Assembly (NCBI RefSeq): GCF_016651435.1
Contig: NZ_JAEPRJ010000001.1
Location: 806,001 to 870,000, forward strand
DNA from: Catonella massiliensis
GTDB taxonomy: Bacteria; Bacillota; Clostridia; Lachnospirales; Lachnospiraceae
Reading direction: 5' to 3'
DNA length: 64,000 nt
Positions within the stretch are counted from its first letter, which is position 1, and each line of letters starts with the position of its first letter. A model generated the notes under the pieces. The model was not told the origin of the DNA and ran no database searches. It saw nothing but the letters and a program-made list of their open reading frames with translations. Positions 8,078 through 16,472 of this stretch are shown piece after piece. Made by a program: the position numbers and the translations under genes.

Positions 8078-9538
8078 ATGGCGATATACCATCTTTGTAT
8101 AAAGATTATTTCAAGAGGCAAAGGAAAAAGTGCAGTAGCAGCTTCCGCCTATCGAAGTGGTGAAAAGATAAAAAACGAATACGACGGCATAGTCCACGAC
8201 TTTACAAGAAAAGGCGGAATAGCACATGCAGAAATTCTATTACCACAAAATGCACCACAGGATTTTTCAGACAGAGGAGCATTATGGAACAGTGTCGAGA
8301 AAATAGAAAAAAGTAAAAACTCACAGCTTGCAAGAGAAATAGAAATTGCCTTGCCTAAAGAATTAGACAGAGAAAAACAAATAAATCTTGTAAGAGAGTA
8401 TGTAAAAGAAAATTTTGTAAAAGTCGGTATGTGTGCCGATATTGCTTTGCACAATAAAGGAGATGGAAACCCACACGCACATATCCTACTTACCATGCGA
8501 CCGTTAAATGAAGATAAAACATGGGGAGCAAAATCAAAAAAAGAATATATCCTTGATGAAAATGGAGAAAAAGTAAAACTCAAAAACGGCAATTACAAAA
8601 CCAAAAAAATCAATACAACAGATTGGAACGAACAAGACAAAGCAGAAGAGTGGCGAAAAGCATGGGCAGATATTACAAACAAATATCTTGAAGAAAATAA
8701 CATACAGGAAAAAGTAGACCATCGTTCCTATCAAAGACAGGGAATAGAACAAATACCTACCATTCATTTAGGCGTATCAGCCACCCAAATGGAGAAGAAA
8801 GGCATAGCCACCGACAGAGGAAATATCAATCGAGAAATCAGAAAACAAAATAGACTATTACAGGAAATCAAGTTAAGAATAAAAGCCTTGTTAAATTGGA
8901 TAAGGGGAATAGGAAAAGAAGAAAAAGCAGAAACTGATAATCTCAAATCCACCCTACCATACAAAGAAAATTTGCTATCCGTTTTTGAAAATCTTATCCA
9001 TAAAAATGCAGATAACCATCATACAGATTTAGAACAATACATCGAAAGCTATCAATTCTTAAAAGAAAAAAACATCATTTCCTTATCTGAACTGAAAGAA
9101 AACATAGTTACTTTAAGAGATAAGAACTACAAGACTACAAGAACTATTAAAGATACCGAAAAGAAAATAGATGATAGAGTACAACTTATCGACCACGCCG
9201 AGAAATATTTGAAGCATAAAGATACCTATAAAGCCTATACCAAGCTAAAGAAAAACAAACAAGATACTTTCTACAATGAACATACCGCAGAGATTATTTT
9301 ATTTGAAAGTGCCAAAAAATATCTGAAAGAGCATTTAGGAGAAAGCAAAACCATAAATATATCCAAATGGAAATCAGAAATAGGCACTTTGAGGAAAGAA
9401 AAAGATACTCTATATTCTCAAATCACAGATATACGAAAAGAAGTGGAACAGGCTGAAAGTGTTAGAAGCTGTATAGATAAATTACTGCAAGAAAAGAGAG
9501 GATTAACAAAGGTAAAGAAGCAAGAGTTAGGGCTGTAA
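8078..9538 (+). CDS. MobA/MobL (MobQ) family relaxase
   Basis: A 486-aa relaxase that nicks oriT and pilots the IME strand. It has the MobA/MobL N-terminus (AIYHLCIKIISRGKGKS), the probable catalytic tyrosine in ASAYRSGEKI and the metal-binding histidine motif HNKGDGNPHAHIL. The C-terminal third (from about residue 250) is coiled coil without a helicase domain. ATG 8078 follows AGAGGAGG. The upstream oriT matches the MobQ type, supporting a working relaxase/oriT pair. It needs the secretion system of a co-resident conjugative element. Confidence 0.92.
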   Translation: MAIYHLCIKIISRGKGKSAVAASAYRSGEKIKNEYDGIVHDFTRKGGIAHAEILLPQNAPQDFSDRGALWNSVEKIEKSKNSQLAREIEIALPKELDREKQINLVREYVKENFVKVGMCADIALHNKGDGNPHAHILLTMRPLNEDKTWGAKSKKEYILDENGEKVKLKNGNYKTKKINTTDWNEQDKAEEWRKAWADITNKYLEENNIQEKVDHRSYQRQGIEQIPTIHLGVSATQMEKKGIATDRGNINREIRKQNRLLQEIKLRIKALLNWIRGIGKEEKAETDNLKSTLPYKENLLSVFENLIHKNADNHHTDLEQYIESYQFLKEKNIISLSELKENIVTLRDKNYKTTRTIKDTEKKIDDRVQLIDHAEKYLKHKDTYKAYTKLKKNKQDTFYNEHTAEIILFESAKKYLKEHLGESKTINISKWKSEIGTLRKEKDTLYSQITDIRKEVEQAESVRSCIDKLLQEKRGLTKVKKQELGL

Positions 9539-9553
9539 AACTTAGTAAAAATA

Positions 9554-9562
9554 TGATATAAT
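9554..9562 (+). promoter_or_regulatory. extended -10 promoter of the flavoprotein gene
   Basis: TGATATAAT (TG at 9554-9555, TATAAT at 9557-9562) lies 48 bp before the flavoprotein start. No convincing -35 box is seen. Confidence 0.5.
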
Positions 9563-9609
9563 ATTTAAGATATTAAGTGAAACAAATTAGAAGTTGTAAG
9601 GGTGATTAT

Positions 9610-10299
9610 ATGAAAATTATTATTATACATGGTCAAAGTCATAAAGGTTCAACATATAATGTTTCAAGAATACTTGCAGATAAATTGGGAGGAGAAGTAT
9701 CGGAATTTTTTTTACCGAAGGATTTCAATTGTTTTTGTATTGGGTGTGGGAATTGCTTTACCAAAGGAGAGGTCATGTGTCCACATTTCGAACAGTTGCA
9801 ACCTTTAACAAATGCCATAGACGAGTCGGATATAATTATTCTTGCAAGCCCTGTATATGTATATCATGTTACAGGTTCAATGAAAGCATTTCTTGACCAT
9901 TATGGTTATAGATGGATGGTTCACCGACCAAGTGAAAGTATGTTTTCAAAACAAGCTGTCTGTGTTTCAACAGCTGCTGGGGCAGGAACGAAAAAAGCTA
10001 ATAAAGATATGGCAGATAGCACATTCTTTTGGGGATGTGCTAAAACTTATAAATTAGGTATTGCAGTTTGGGAAACAGATTGGAAGAGAGTTGACGAGAA
10101 GATAAAATCAAAAGTTGACCGCCAAACAACAACTCTTTCGAATAAAATAAAAAATAACTATACAAAGGTAAGACCTTCAATAAAAACAAGGATTTTATTC
10201 AATATTATGAGAATTATTCAAAAAAAGGGATTGAATGAGAGAGATAAGACATATTGGCAAGAGAAAGGATGGCTTGGTAAAAATCGTCCATGGAAATGA
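9610..10299 (+). CDS. flavodoxin/NADPH-dependent FMN reductase family protein (IME cargo)
   Basis: A 229-aa protein. ATG 9610 is chosen because the preceding in-frame sequence lacks a Shine-Dalgarno and the family begins at IIIIHGQSHKGSTYNV, the phosphate-binding loop for FMN. A cysteine pattern (CIGCGNCFTKGEVMCP) is typical of iron-sulfur flavoproteins and related reductases, and ILASPVYVYHVTGSMKAF is the flavin-binding segment. Substrate unknown. It is the only cargo gene of the 5.1 kb element, with its own promoter and terminator. Confidence 0.8.
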   Translation: MKIIIIHGQSHKGSTYNVSRILADKLGGEVSEFFLPKDFNCFCIGCGNCFTKGEVMCPHFEQLQPLTNAIDESDIIILASPVYVYHVTGSMKAFLDHYGYRWMVHRPSESMFSKQAVCVSTAAGAGTKKANKDMADSTFFWGCAKTYKLGIAVWETDWKRVDEKIKSKVDRQTTTLSNKIKNNYTKVRPSIKTRILFNIMRIIQKKGLNERDKTYWQEKGWLGKNRPWK

Positions 10300-10337
10300 C
10301 AAATCCCAATTTGTCTAATTGAATAGAACAATTTTAG

Positions 10338-10370
10338 AAGCAGTAAATCATAAAGGTTTGCTGTTTTTTC
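10338..10370 (+). terminator. rho-independent terminator after the flavoprotein gene
   Basis: Stem AAGCAGTAAA / TTTGCTGTTT (one G-T pair at each of two positions) followed by TTTTC, placed 39 bp after the stop codon and before the right junction of the nested element. Confidence 0.6.
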
Positions 10371-10433
10371 TTATTTATTTTTTCAAAATAAAAGCGTCAA
10401 TAAATCAAAAAAGGTACTTGACAAAACGCTCTC

Positions 10434-11093
10434 TGGGGAAATAAAAAAGACATCGAGCCGTACATGGATGAAAAGTTTCAAAACAATATCTTGCTCACTC
10501 AAACAGAACGATTAACTATGAATGGCAGACCGTCTAATCCAAAGTATGCAAGGAATAAGAATGTACTTGTTATAGGAGGATCAGGAAGTGGTAAGACTCG
10601 ATTTTTTGTAAAACCCAACCTTATGCAAATGCACAGCAGCTATTGTGTTACCGATCCAAAAGGTACGATCATTCTTGAGTGTGGCAAAATGCTTGAAGAT
10701 AACGGATATGAGATAAAAATTTTAAATACCATTAACTTCAAAAAAAGCATGAAATACAATCCATTTGCCTATATTCGTTCTGAGAAAGATATATTAAAAC
10801 TTGTTCAGACTATCATTGCAAATACCAAAGGTGAGGGAGAAAAGGCAGGTGAGGATTTTTGGGTAAAAGCCGAGAAACTCTACTATACAGCCCTTATCGG
10901 ATATATCTTCTATGAGGCACCAAGAGAAGAAAAGAACTTTGCAACCCTTCTTGATATGATAGACGCTTCAGAAGTCAGAGAAGATGATGAAACCTATATG
11001 AATCCGATAGACAGACTCTTTGAAGCATTGGAAAAGAAAGAGCCTACACACTTTGCGGTGAAGCAATATAAAAAGTACAAATTGGCAGCCGGA
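10434..11093 (+). pseudogene. virD4 coupling protein, middle fragment
   Basis: Continues the interrupted coupling-protein gene in frame from the shared TGG codon: G-N-K-K-D-I-E-P, then the Walker A site GGSGSGKTRFFV and the KGTIILECGKML region. It breaks after YKKYKLAAG at about 11093, where intact homologs go on with K-T-A-K-S-I-L. The frame instead runs 19 codons into the next element and stops at 11150. The C-terminal half, including the remaining motor motifs, is nowhere in this window. Confidence 0.88.
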
Positions 11094-11192
11094 GTAATAG
11101 AATTAAGAAGAACACTTCATCACTATTTGAGTGAAAAATGTTTTGCTTAATTCTTTTTTTTTATTGAAGAATTTGAGCGAAAGGAGGTAATC

Positions 11193-13055
11193 GTGAGAAA
11201 TTATGAGAAAATAACCGCTTTGTATGAGAGGTTAAGCCGAGATGATGAACTACAAGGCGAGAGCAATTCGATCGTCAATCAAAAGAAAATTTTGAAAGAA
11301 TACGCAAAGAAAAATCATTTGGAGAACATCATTCATTTTACCGATGACGGAATCAGCGGAACACAGTTTGATCGTCCGGGCTTTATGGCAATGATGAACG
11401 GAGTTAATCAAGGAAATATCGGTTGTATCATCGTAAAGGATATGTCAAGACTTGGCAGAGATTACCTCAAAGTCGGTCAATGTATGGAGATATTAAGACA
11501 AAAGGGAGTAAGACTCATTGCCATAAACGACAATGTAGACAGCTTTTACAAAGACGATGATTTTACTCCTTTTCGAAACATTATGAATGAGTGGTATGCA
11601 AGAGATACCTCAAGGAAAATCAAGTCCACATTCAAAGCCAAAGGCGAAAGCGGAAAGCATACAGGAAGCAGTCCACCCTATGGATATATCAAAGACAAGG
11701 ACGATAAAAATCAGTGGATTATCGACGAGAAAGCAGCAGAAGTTGTCCGAAGAATATTCCATCTGACGATGGACGGAAAAGGACCCTATGCCATCGCAAG
11801 AATATTAGAAGCCGACAAGATAGATATACCCGCCTATCATCAGCAGAAATTGGGATATGGACTACATCAAAGCAAAGTGTTTGAATATCCGTATCGTTGG
11901 TGCAGCTCCACGATTGCAAGTATCTTAAAGAAACAGGAATACTTAGGGCATACAGTCAATTTCAAAACAAGAAAACATTTCAAAGACAAGAAAAGTAAAT
12001 ACGTATCTGAAGATAACTGGTTGATATTTGAAAATACCCACGAGCCAATTATAGACCAAGAAACATTTGACAATGTTCAAAGGATAAGAGGAAATGTAAA
12101 AAGGTATCCTGATGGTTGGGGAGAATACCATCCCCTTACAGGACTGATGTATTGTGCCGATTGTGGAAGTAAAATGTATGTGCATAGAACAAGTAACTAC
12201 AAGAATATCCCTTATTATACTTGCAGTGCCTACACAAAAGTACCTTGTGGAACACTTTGTCCATCCGCTCACAGGATAAAAGCAGAAGCAGTCTTAAATC
12301 TCATTCAAAGCACCTTACAAGACATTAAGAAAAGCCTTGATGAAGATAACGAAGCCTTTCTCCATTCCATTCAAAATGAAATGGAAGAAAGCGAAAAAAT
12401 GGAAATGGAAAAGAAAAGGACAAGGCTCATAGATAGTAAAAACAGACTTCAGGAATTGGAACGCTTAATGTGTCGAATATACGAAGATATGATATTGGAG
12501 AAGATACCGAATAACCGATATGAAATCTTAAATAATCAGTATGAAACCGAGCAAAGGGAACTTAGTAAAGAAATCGATGAGTTGGAAAAAGCCATCAAGC
12601 GATACGAAAAAGAAACCGACAGAGCCAAAAAGTTTATCCGGTTGATTGAACGCTATGATAACTTTGACGAACTGACACCGACCATCATTAACGAGTTTGT
12701 AGAAAAAATCTTAGTCCACGAACGAGATCGAAAAGGCAGTCAAACCGCCAATCAGAAAGTCGAAATCTACTTCAACTTTATCGGCAACTATGAACCGCCG
12801 AAAGAAGAATTATCCGAAGAAGAAATGCAGAAATTAAGGGAGGAGGAAGAAAAAGAACGGGAAAGAAAAGACAAACTTCATCAAAACTACTTGAAACGTA
12901 AAGCAAACGGCAAGCAAAAAGAATATGAGGATAGATATAAGGCAAGGCGAGAGGAGAAAAAACAGGAAAAGCTAAAGAGTTTGAAAAGAACAGGGATACC
13001 GGTAAGTGAATATATTAAAAACATTAAAAAAACAAAAATGATATACAATAGTTAG
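11193..13055 (+). CDS. large serine recombinase of the second nested element
   Basis: A 620-aa recombinase with catalytic serine S15 in ITALYERLS, the ESNSIVNQK motif, zinc ribbon LMYCADCGSKMYV and C-terminal DUF4368 region (ELTPTIINEFVEKILVHERD). It is clearly related to the recombinase of the first nested element but far from identical. GTG 11193 is chosen because GAAAGGAGGTAATC precedes it. It lies 100 bp from the left junction. The lysine-rich C-terminal extension is longer than in the first recombinase. Confidence 0.92.
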   Translation: MRNYEKITALYERLSRDDELQGESNSIVNQKKILKEYAKKNHLENIIHFTDDGISGTQFDRPGFMAMMNGVNQGNIGCIIVKDMSRLGRDYLKVGQCMEILRQKGVRLIAINDNVDSFYKDDDFTPFRNIMNEWYARDTSRKIKSTFKAKGESGKHTGSSPPYGYIKDKDDKNQWIIDEKAAEVVRRIFHLTMDGKGPYAIARILEADKIDIPAYHQQKLGYGLHQSKVFEYPYRWCSSTIASILKKQEYLGHTVNFKTRKHFKDKKSKYVSEDNWLIFENTHEPIIDQETFDNVQRIRGNVKRYPDGWGEYHPLTGLMYCADCGSKMYVHRTSNYKNIPYYTCSAYTKVPCGTLCPSAHRIKAEAVLNLIQSTLQDIKKSLDEDNEAFLHSIQNEMEESEKMEMEKKRTRLIDSKNRLQELERLMCRIYEDMILEKIPNNRYEILNNQYETEQRELSKEIDELEKAIKRYEKETDRAKKFIRLIERYDNFDELTPTIINEFVEKILVHERDRKGSQTANQKVEIYFNFIGNYEPPKEELSEEEMQKLREEEEKERERKDKLHQNYLKRKANGKQKEYEDRYKARREEKKQEKLKSLKRTGIPVSEYIKNIKKTKMIYNS

Positions 13056-13110
13056 TTGACATTAACTATCATATAGTATATAATAAAAACCGACGACATT
13101 GTCGGTTTTT
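13048..13110 (+). promoter_or_regulatory. promoter of the mobile TetR-ECF-MATE operon with two operators
   Basis: Near-consensus promoter TTGACA (13056-13061), 17-bp spacer, TATAAT (13079-13084). A first inverted repeat, ATAGTTA-N8-TAACTAT (13048-13069), covers the -35 box. A second, AAAAACCGAC-N6-GTCGGTTTTT (13085-13110), begins right after the -10 box and is a probable TetR operator. The chromosomal TetR operon at 57 kb shows the same arrangement with ACCGAC-N6-GTCGGT. Confidence 0.85.
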
Positions 13111-13139
13111 ATTGGTTGAGTAGAAAAGAGGTCTTTATT

Positions 13140-13733
13140 TTGAAGGAAGAAAAACAAAAAGTAGGACAAATCAAAAAAAAGAAAATTAGAGAAGCTGCAA
13201 AAAAATGTTTTTTAACAAAAGGCTTTCAAAGCACAACGATGGAAGATGTCATTACAGAGATAGGTATGAGTAGAGGGGGTGTTTATCATCATTATGCAAG
13301 TACAAATGAAATGCTTAAAGACTTAATGCTTGATGGTAATGATTATAGAAACAGCTTGATAAATGAGTATTTGGAAAATAATCGAGGCAAAGATAAATAT
13401 CAGAAAATGGGTGATATTTTGGTTGATAAGTCACTGGCTGATACAGATTTGATGAGATTATATACGCTCCTTTTACAGGCAAAAAAATATAATGAGGATT
13501 TGGAAAAGTTGTATCAAGAATTGAAACTTAATACGACTAATGAGCTGAGTTTAATCGCCAAGCAGCTTGGAATTAAAGCAGATATATTTGGTGACGGTTT
13601 TTTAGTGAATTATATCAATGGATTGATATTAAGTTCAGAAATTTTAGGTGCGAGAAAGTCTTATAGCGAGCATAAACGATATATAAAAGAAACAATGATA
13701 AATTATATTGTTGATGTAGAAAAGAAAAATTAA
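13140..13733 (+). CDS. TetR family regulator of the mobile ECF/MATE cassette
   Basis: A 197-aa repressor. TTG 13140 is preferred over the in-frame ATG-like start at 13116 because AAGAGG lies upstream of it and the helix-turn-helix domain starts soon after. DNA-binding helices: TTMEDVITEIGMSRGGVYHHY. The C-terminal ligand domain is close to that of the chromosomal TetR at 57172 (shared KD-M--G--YRN pattern). It heads the operon and probably represses its own promoter through the ACCGAC palindrome. Ligand unknown. Confidence 0.85.
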   Translation: MKEEKQKVGQIKKKKIREAAKKCFLTKGFQSTTMEDVITEIGMSRGGVYHHYASTNEMLKDLMLDGNDYRNSLINEYLENNRGKDKYQKMGDILVDKSLADTDLMRLYTLLLQAKKYNEDLEKLYQELKLNTTNELSLIAKQLGIKADIFGDGFLVNYINGLILSSEILGARKSYSEHKRYIKETMINYIVDVEKKN

Positions 13734-13752
13734 AACAATTAGGAGGTTTCAA

Positions 13753-14340
13753 ATGAGCAAACGATTAGAGGTAAAGGATTTAATCAATATAGGATTATTT
13801 TCCGTATTAGGATTCATATTTATGATGATTGGATCATTTTTAGCAATGGTTCCGGTTTTAATGCCGGTTGTCCCATTTGCACAGGGAGTTTTGGTAGGAC
13901 CTGTAAATATGCTATATTCTACCAAGATTAAAAAAAGAGGAATGATTTTTATTCAATCATTATTGATTGCATTGATATATGTTGCTATGGGACATGGACC
14001 TTGGGCATTATTAACGGCTGTTATCGCCGGTATTATTGCTGAAATAATTTTGAAATCAGGAGAATATACCAATGTAAAGAAAGCAAGATTGGCATTTTCA
14101 ATTGCTCCTCTTTGCACGTTAGGAAATTGGCTTCCAATTTTTATATCGAGAAATGAATATATTAAGCAAATGTTAGAACAAGGATACGATCAAGAGTTCA
14201 TTGATAAGATGCTTAGTGTTATGCCAAATTGGATTATTGTTGTAATGGCAATAGTAGGAATTATCGGTGCATATATAGGTTGCAGCATTGGAATGGCATT
14301 TCTAAAAAAACACTTCAAAAAAACCGGTATGGAAAAATAA
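13753..14340 (+). CDS. ECF transporter S component, MptD/Trep_Strep family (mobile copy 1)
   Basis: A 195-aa membrane protein with about five to six hydrophobic segments and the family start KDLINIGLFSVLGFI. It is the substrate-binding unit of a group of ECF importers (TIGR02185-like). Homologous modules SiaFGH in Streptococcus pyogenes and a Lactobacillus sakei system have been reported to take up haem; the substrate here is inferred only from that. ATG 13753 follows TTAGGAGGTTTC. It is co-transcribed with EcfT and EcfA. Confidence 0.8.
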   Translation: MSKRLEVKDLINIGLFSVLGFIFMMIGSFLAMVPVLMPVVPFAQGVLVGPVNMLYSTKIKKRGMIFIQSLLIALIYVAMGHGPWALLTAVIAGIIAEIILKSGEYTNVKKARLAFSIAPLCTLGNWLPIFISRNEYIKQMLEQGYDQEFIDKMLSVMPNWIIVVMAIVGIIGAYIGCSIGMAFLKKHFKKTGMEK

Positions 14341-14359
14341 GATTTCATGGAGAGTTAGG

Positions 14360-15061
14360 ATGATAATCAAACTTGATTTTCGTACAAAACTTTTTATGAC
14401 GATAGTTCTTTCATATGTGATGGTATTAGGCAATATTCAAACAAAGTATTTCGTGCAAGCCATTTTAATATCAACAATTCCGATAATACTTTTAATTCAC
14501 GCAAAATATACAAGAGTAGCTATTATTGGAGTGGCTACTCTTTTGTTTGTTTATGCTGCTGATAAATTTCTGATAGGGCTTAATTACAATCCTATGGTTG
14601 CAATTTTATTGATAATAGTAATGGTTATTAAAAAAATTCTCCCCGCATTTTTGATGGGGAGATATACCATACTTACATCAAATGTTGGAGAAAGCATTTA
14701 CTCATTAAAAAAAATGAAATGTCCAGATGAAATAGCCATTCCCTTGACGGTAATGGTACGTTTCTTTTATGCTGCAAGGATTGATTATAGTAATATAAAA
14801 AAAGCTATGCGTTTGAGAGGATTGACGCTTAAAAGGTTAATAAAGAGTCCAATTTTATTATTTGAATATAGATTAGTGCCATTATTGATGTGCTTATCAA
14901 AGGCAGCAGATGATTTGACGGTATCAGCTATGACGAAAGGGTTGGCTGTAAATCAAAAGAGAACAAGTATTAGTGAAACATATATGGGACTTGTTGACTT
15001 TATGTTTTTCTTAATAATGGCATGGATAATCTATCTATATATAAGGGGAAAATATGCTTGA
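14360..15061 (+). CDS. ECF transporter T component (mobile copy 1)
   Basis: A 233-aa membrane protein with four to five transmembrane segments. It contains the coupling-helix region with the Ala-Met-Arg-like signature (KKAMRLRGLTLKR) that contacts the ATPases, as in EcfT/CbiQ proteins. ATG 14360 follows GGAGAGTTAGG, and its end overlaps the ATPase gene by 8 bp, indicating one operon and one complex with the S and A components. Confidence 0.85.
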   Translation: MIIKLDFRTKLFMTIVLSYVMVLGNIQTKYFVQAILISTIPIILLIHAKYTRVAIIGVATLLFVYAADKFLIGLNYNPMVAILLIIVMVIKKILPAFLMGRYTILTSNVGESIYSLKKMKCPDEIAIPLTVMVRFFYAARIDYSNIKKAMRLRGLTLKRLIKSPILLFEYRLVPLLMCLSKAADDLTVSAMTKGLAVNQKRTSISETYMGLVDFMFFLIMAWIIYLYIRGKYA

Positions 15062-16448
15062 ATTACAAAATTTAACAGTGGGTTTTGACGGTGAAAGCAT
15101 ATTGAAAAATATAAATATGATTTTCAAACCCGGTGAAGTAACCGTCATTACAGGACATTCAGGAACAGGAAAAAGTAGCTTGCTAAAAGTTATCAATGGA
15201 ATCATTCCGGAATACAATAATGCAGAATTAGAAGGAGATATTGTATTTAACGGAAAATCATTGTTTGGCTTGACAATATTGGAACGATCTAAATTTATAT
15301 CTACAGTGTTTCAAAATCCTAAAACACAATTTTATTGTATCAATTCAACCGATGAACTGGCTTTTCAGTTGGAAAATAGAAACATAGACAAAGATTTGAT
15401 TTTAGATAAAATTCAGTATTATTCAGCGGTTTTAGGTACAAAGGAATTATTAGATAGGAATATCTTTGAACTATCTGGAGGCGAAAAGCAGTTGATTGCA
15501 GTAACAGCTTGTGGGATTTCTGAAAATGAAATTATCTTGTTGGATGAACCCTCATCTTCCTTAGATCAGGTTGCAATAGAGCATTTACAGAATGCCATTA
15601 TGGAACTGAAAAAAAGAAAGAAAATTATCATCATTGTGGAGCATAGATTGTTTTATCTGAAAGATATGCTTGATAAATTGTGTGTGATAGAAAATGGAAC
15701 TTATAAAGAATACACAAAAGAGCAGTTTTGTGATGATTTCTTTGAACAGGTTTCTGAAAAACACAATCTAAGGAGTTTTAATGCGATTTCTAAAAACAAT
15801 TTTTTAAGCAGGAAATATAAGCAAGTAGAAGTGTTAAAGAAAAATTCTTCAGATCTTGATTGTAAAGCATTGTCTTGTTTGAATTTCAAAAAAAAATATG
15901 AAAGAAAGGAAATCTTTGACTTCAGTATTGCCTTTGAATCCGGTATCAATTTCATCATTGGTCAAAATGGTGTTGGGAAAAGCACTTTTATCAATTTGCT
16001 GATGGGGCTGACAAGAGGAACAGGAGAGGTGTTTTATAACGGAGTAAAAGTAAAAAAACGATGTGAAAATATTTTTGCGATTATGCAAGATGTTAATTAT
16101 CAACTTTTTACAGAATCTGTATGGCAAGAAATTTCAACTATTACTAAAGAGGATGAATTAAAAAATGAAATTTTGAGGATGGTAGACTTATTTGATAAAA
16201 AAGAAATGCACCCAAATTCATTATCAGGAGGTGAAAAACAACGATTATTACTTGCTATGTCAATGCTGAGCAGGAAGCCCATCGTAATTTTCGATGAACC
16301 GACAAGCGGACTATGTAAAAGGCAGATGGATATTTTGATTGTATTTCTTAATAAAATGACCGAACAAGGAAAGATAATTATCATAATCACACACGATTAT
16401 GAATTTATAGATAGATGTAACGGAAAAGTATATGAGTTTGTGAAATAA
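15054..16448 (+). CDS. ECF transporter ATPase with two fused ABC domains (mobile copy 1)
   Basis: A 464-aa protein with two complete nucleotide-binding domains. The first has Walker A GHSGTGKSS, signature LSGGEKQL and Walker B LLDEPSSSLD. The second has GQNGVGKST, LSGGEKQRLLL and IFDEPTSGL. It drives the ECF importer encoded just upstream. The fusion replaces the EcfA1/EcfA2 pair and is common in this dedicated (group I) ECF type. Confidence 0.9.
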   Translation: MLELQNLTVGFDGESILKNINMIFKPGEVTVITGHSGTGKSSLLKVINGIIPEYNNAELEGDIVFNGKSLFGLTILERSKFISTVFQNPKTQFYCINSTDELAFQLENRNIDKDLILDKIQYYSAVLGTKELLDRNIFELSGGEKQLIAVTACGISENEIILLDEPSSSLDQVAIEHLQNAIMELKKRKKIIIIVEHRLFYLKDMLDKLCVIENGTYKEYTKEQFCDDFFEQVSEKHNLRSFNAISKNNFLSRKYKQVEVLKKNSSDLDCKALSCLNFKKKYERKEIFDFSIAFESGINFIIGQNGVGKSTFINLLMGLTRGTGEVFYNGVKVKKRCENIFAIMQDVNYQLFTESVWQEISTITKEDELKNEILRMVDLFDKKEMHPNSLSGGEKQRLLLAMSMLSRKPIVIFDEPTSGLCKRQMDILIVFLNKMTEQGKIIIIITHDYEFIDRCNGKVYEFVK

Positions 16449-16472
16449 ATATAGGTAAAGGAGAATGATACG

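Larger units (their letters stand above)
5332..10433 (+). mobile_element. 5.1 kb integrative mobilizable element nested in virD4
   Basis: The junctions share TGGG (5332-5335 and 10434-10437). Removing one copy and the DNA between restores an unbroken virD4 frame reading GSARWGNKKDIEP. The element encodes a large serine recombinase at its left end, TnpW, a DUF3847 protein, an oriT region, a MobQ-type relaxase and a flavoprotein as cargo. The content resembles the Tn4451/Tn4453 type of mobilizable clostridial transposons. It lacks secretion genes and would need a helper element. Confidence 0.88.

Noticed and set aside
8149..8767. Minus-strand ORFs of 147 and 77 codons inside the relaxase gene
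   Set aside because: They lack ribosome binding sites and domains, and oppose a complete relaxase gene.
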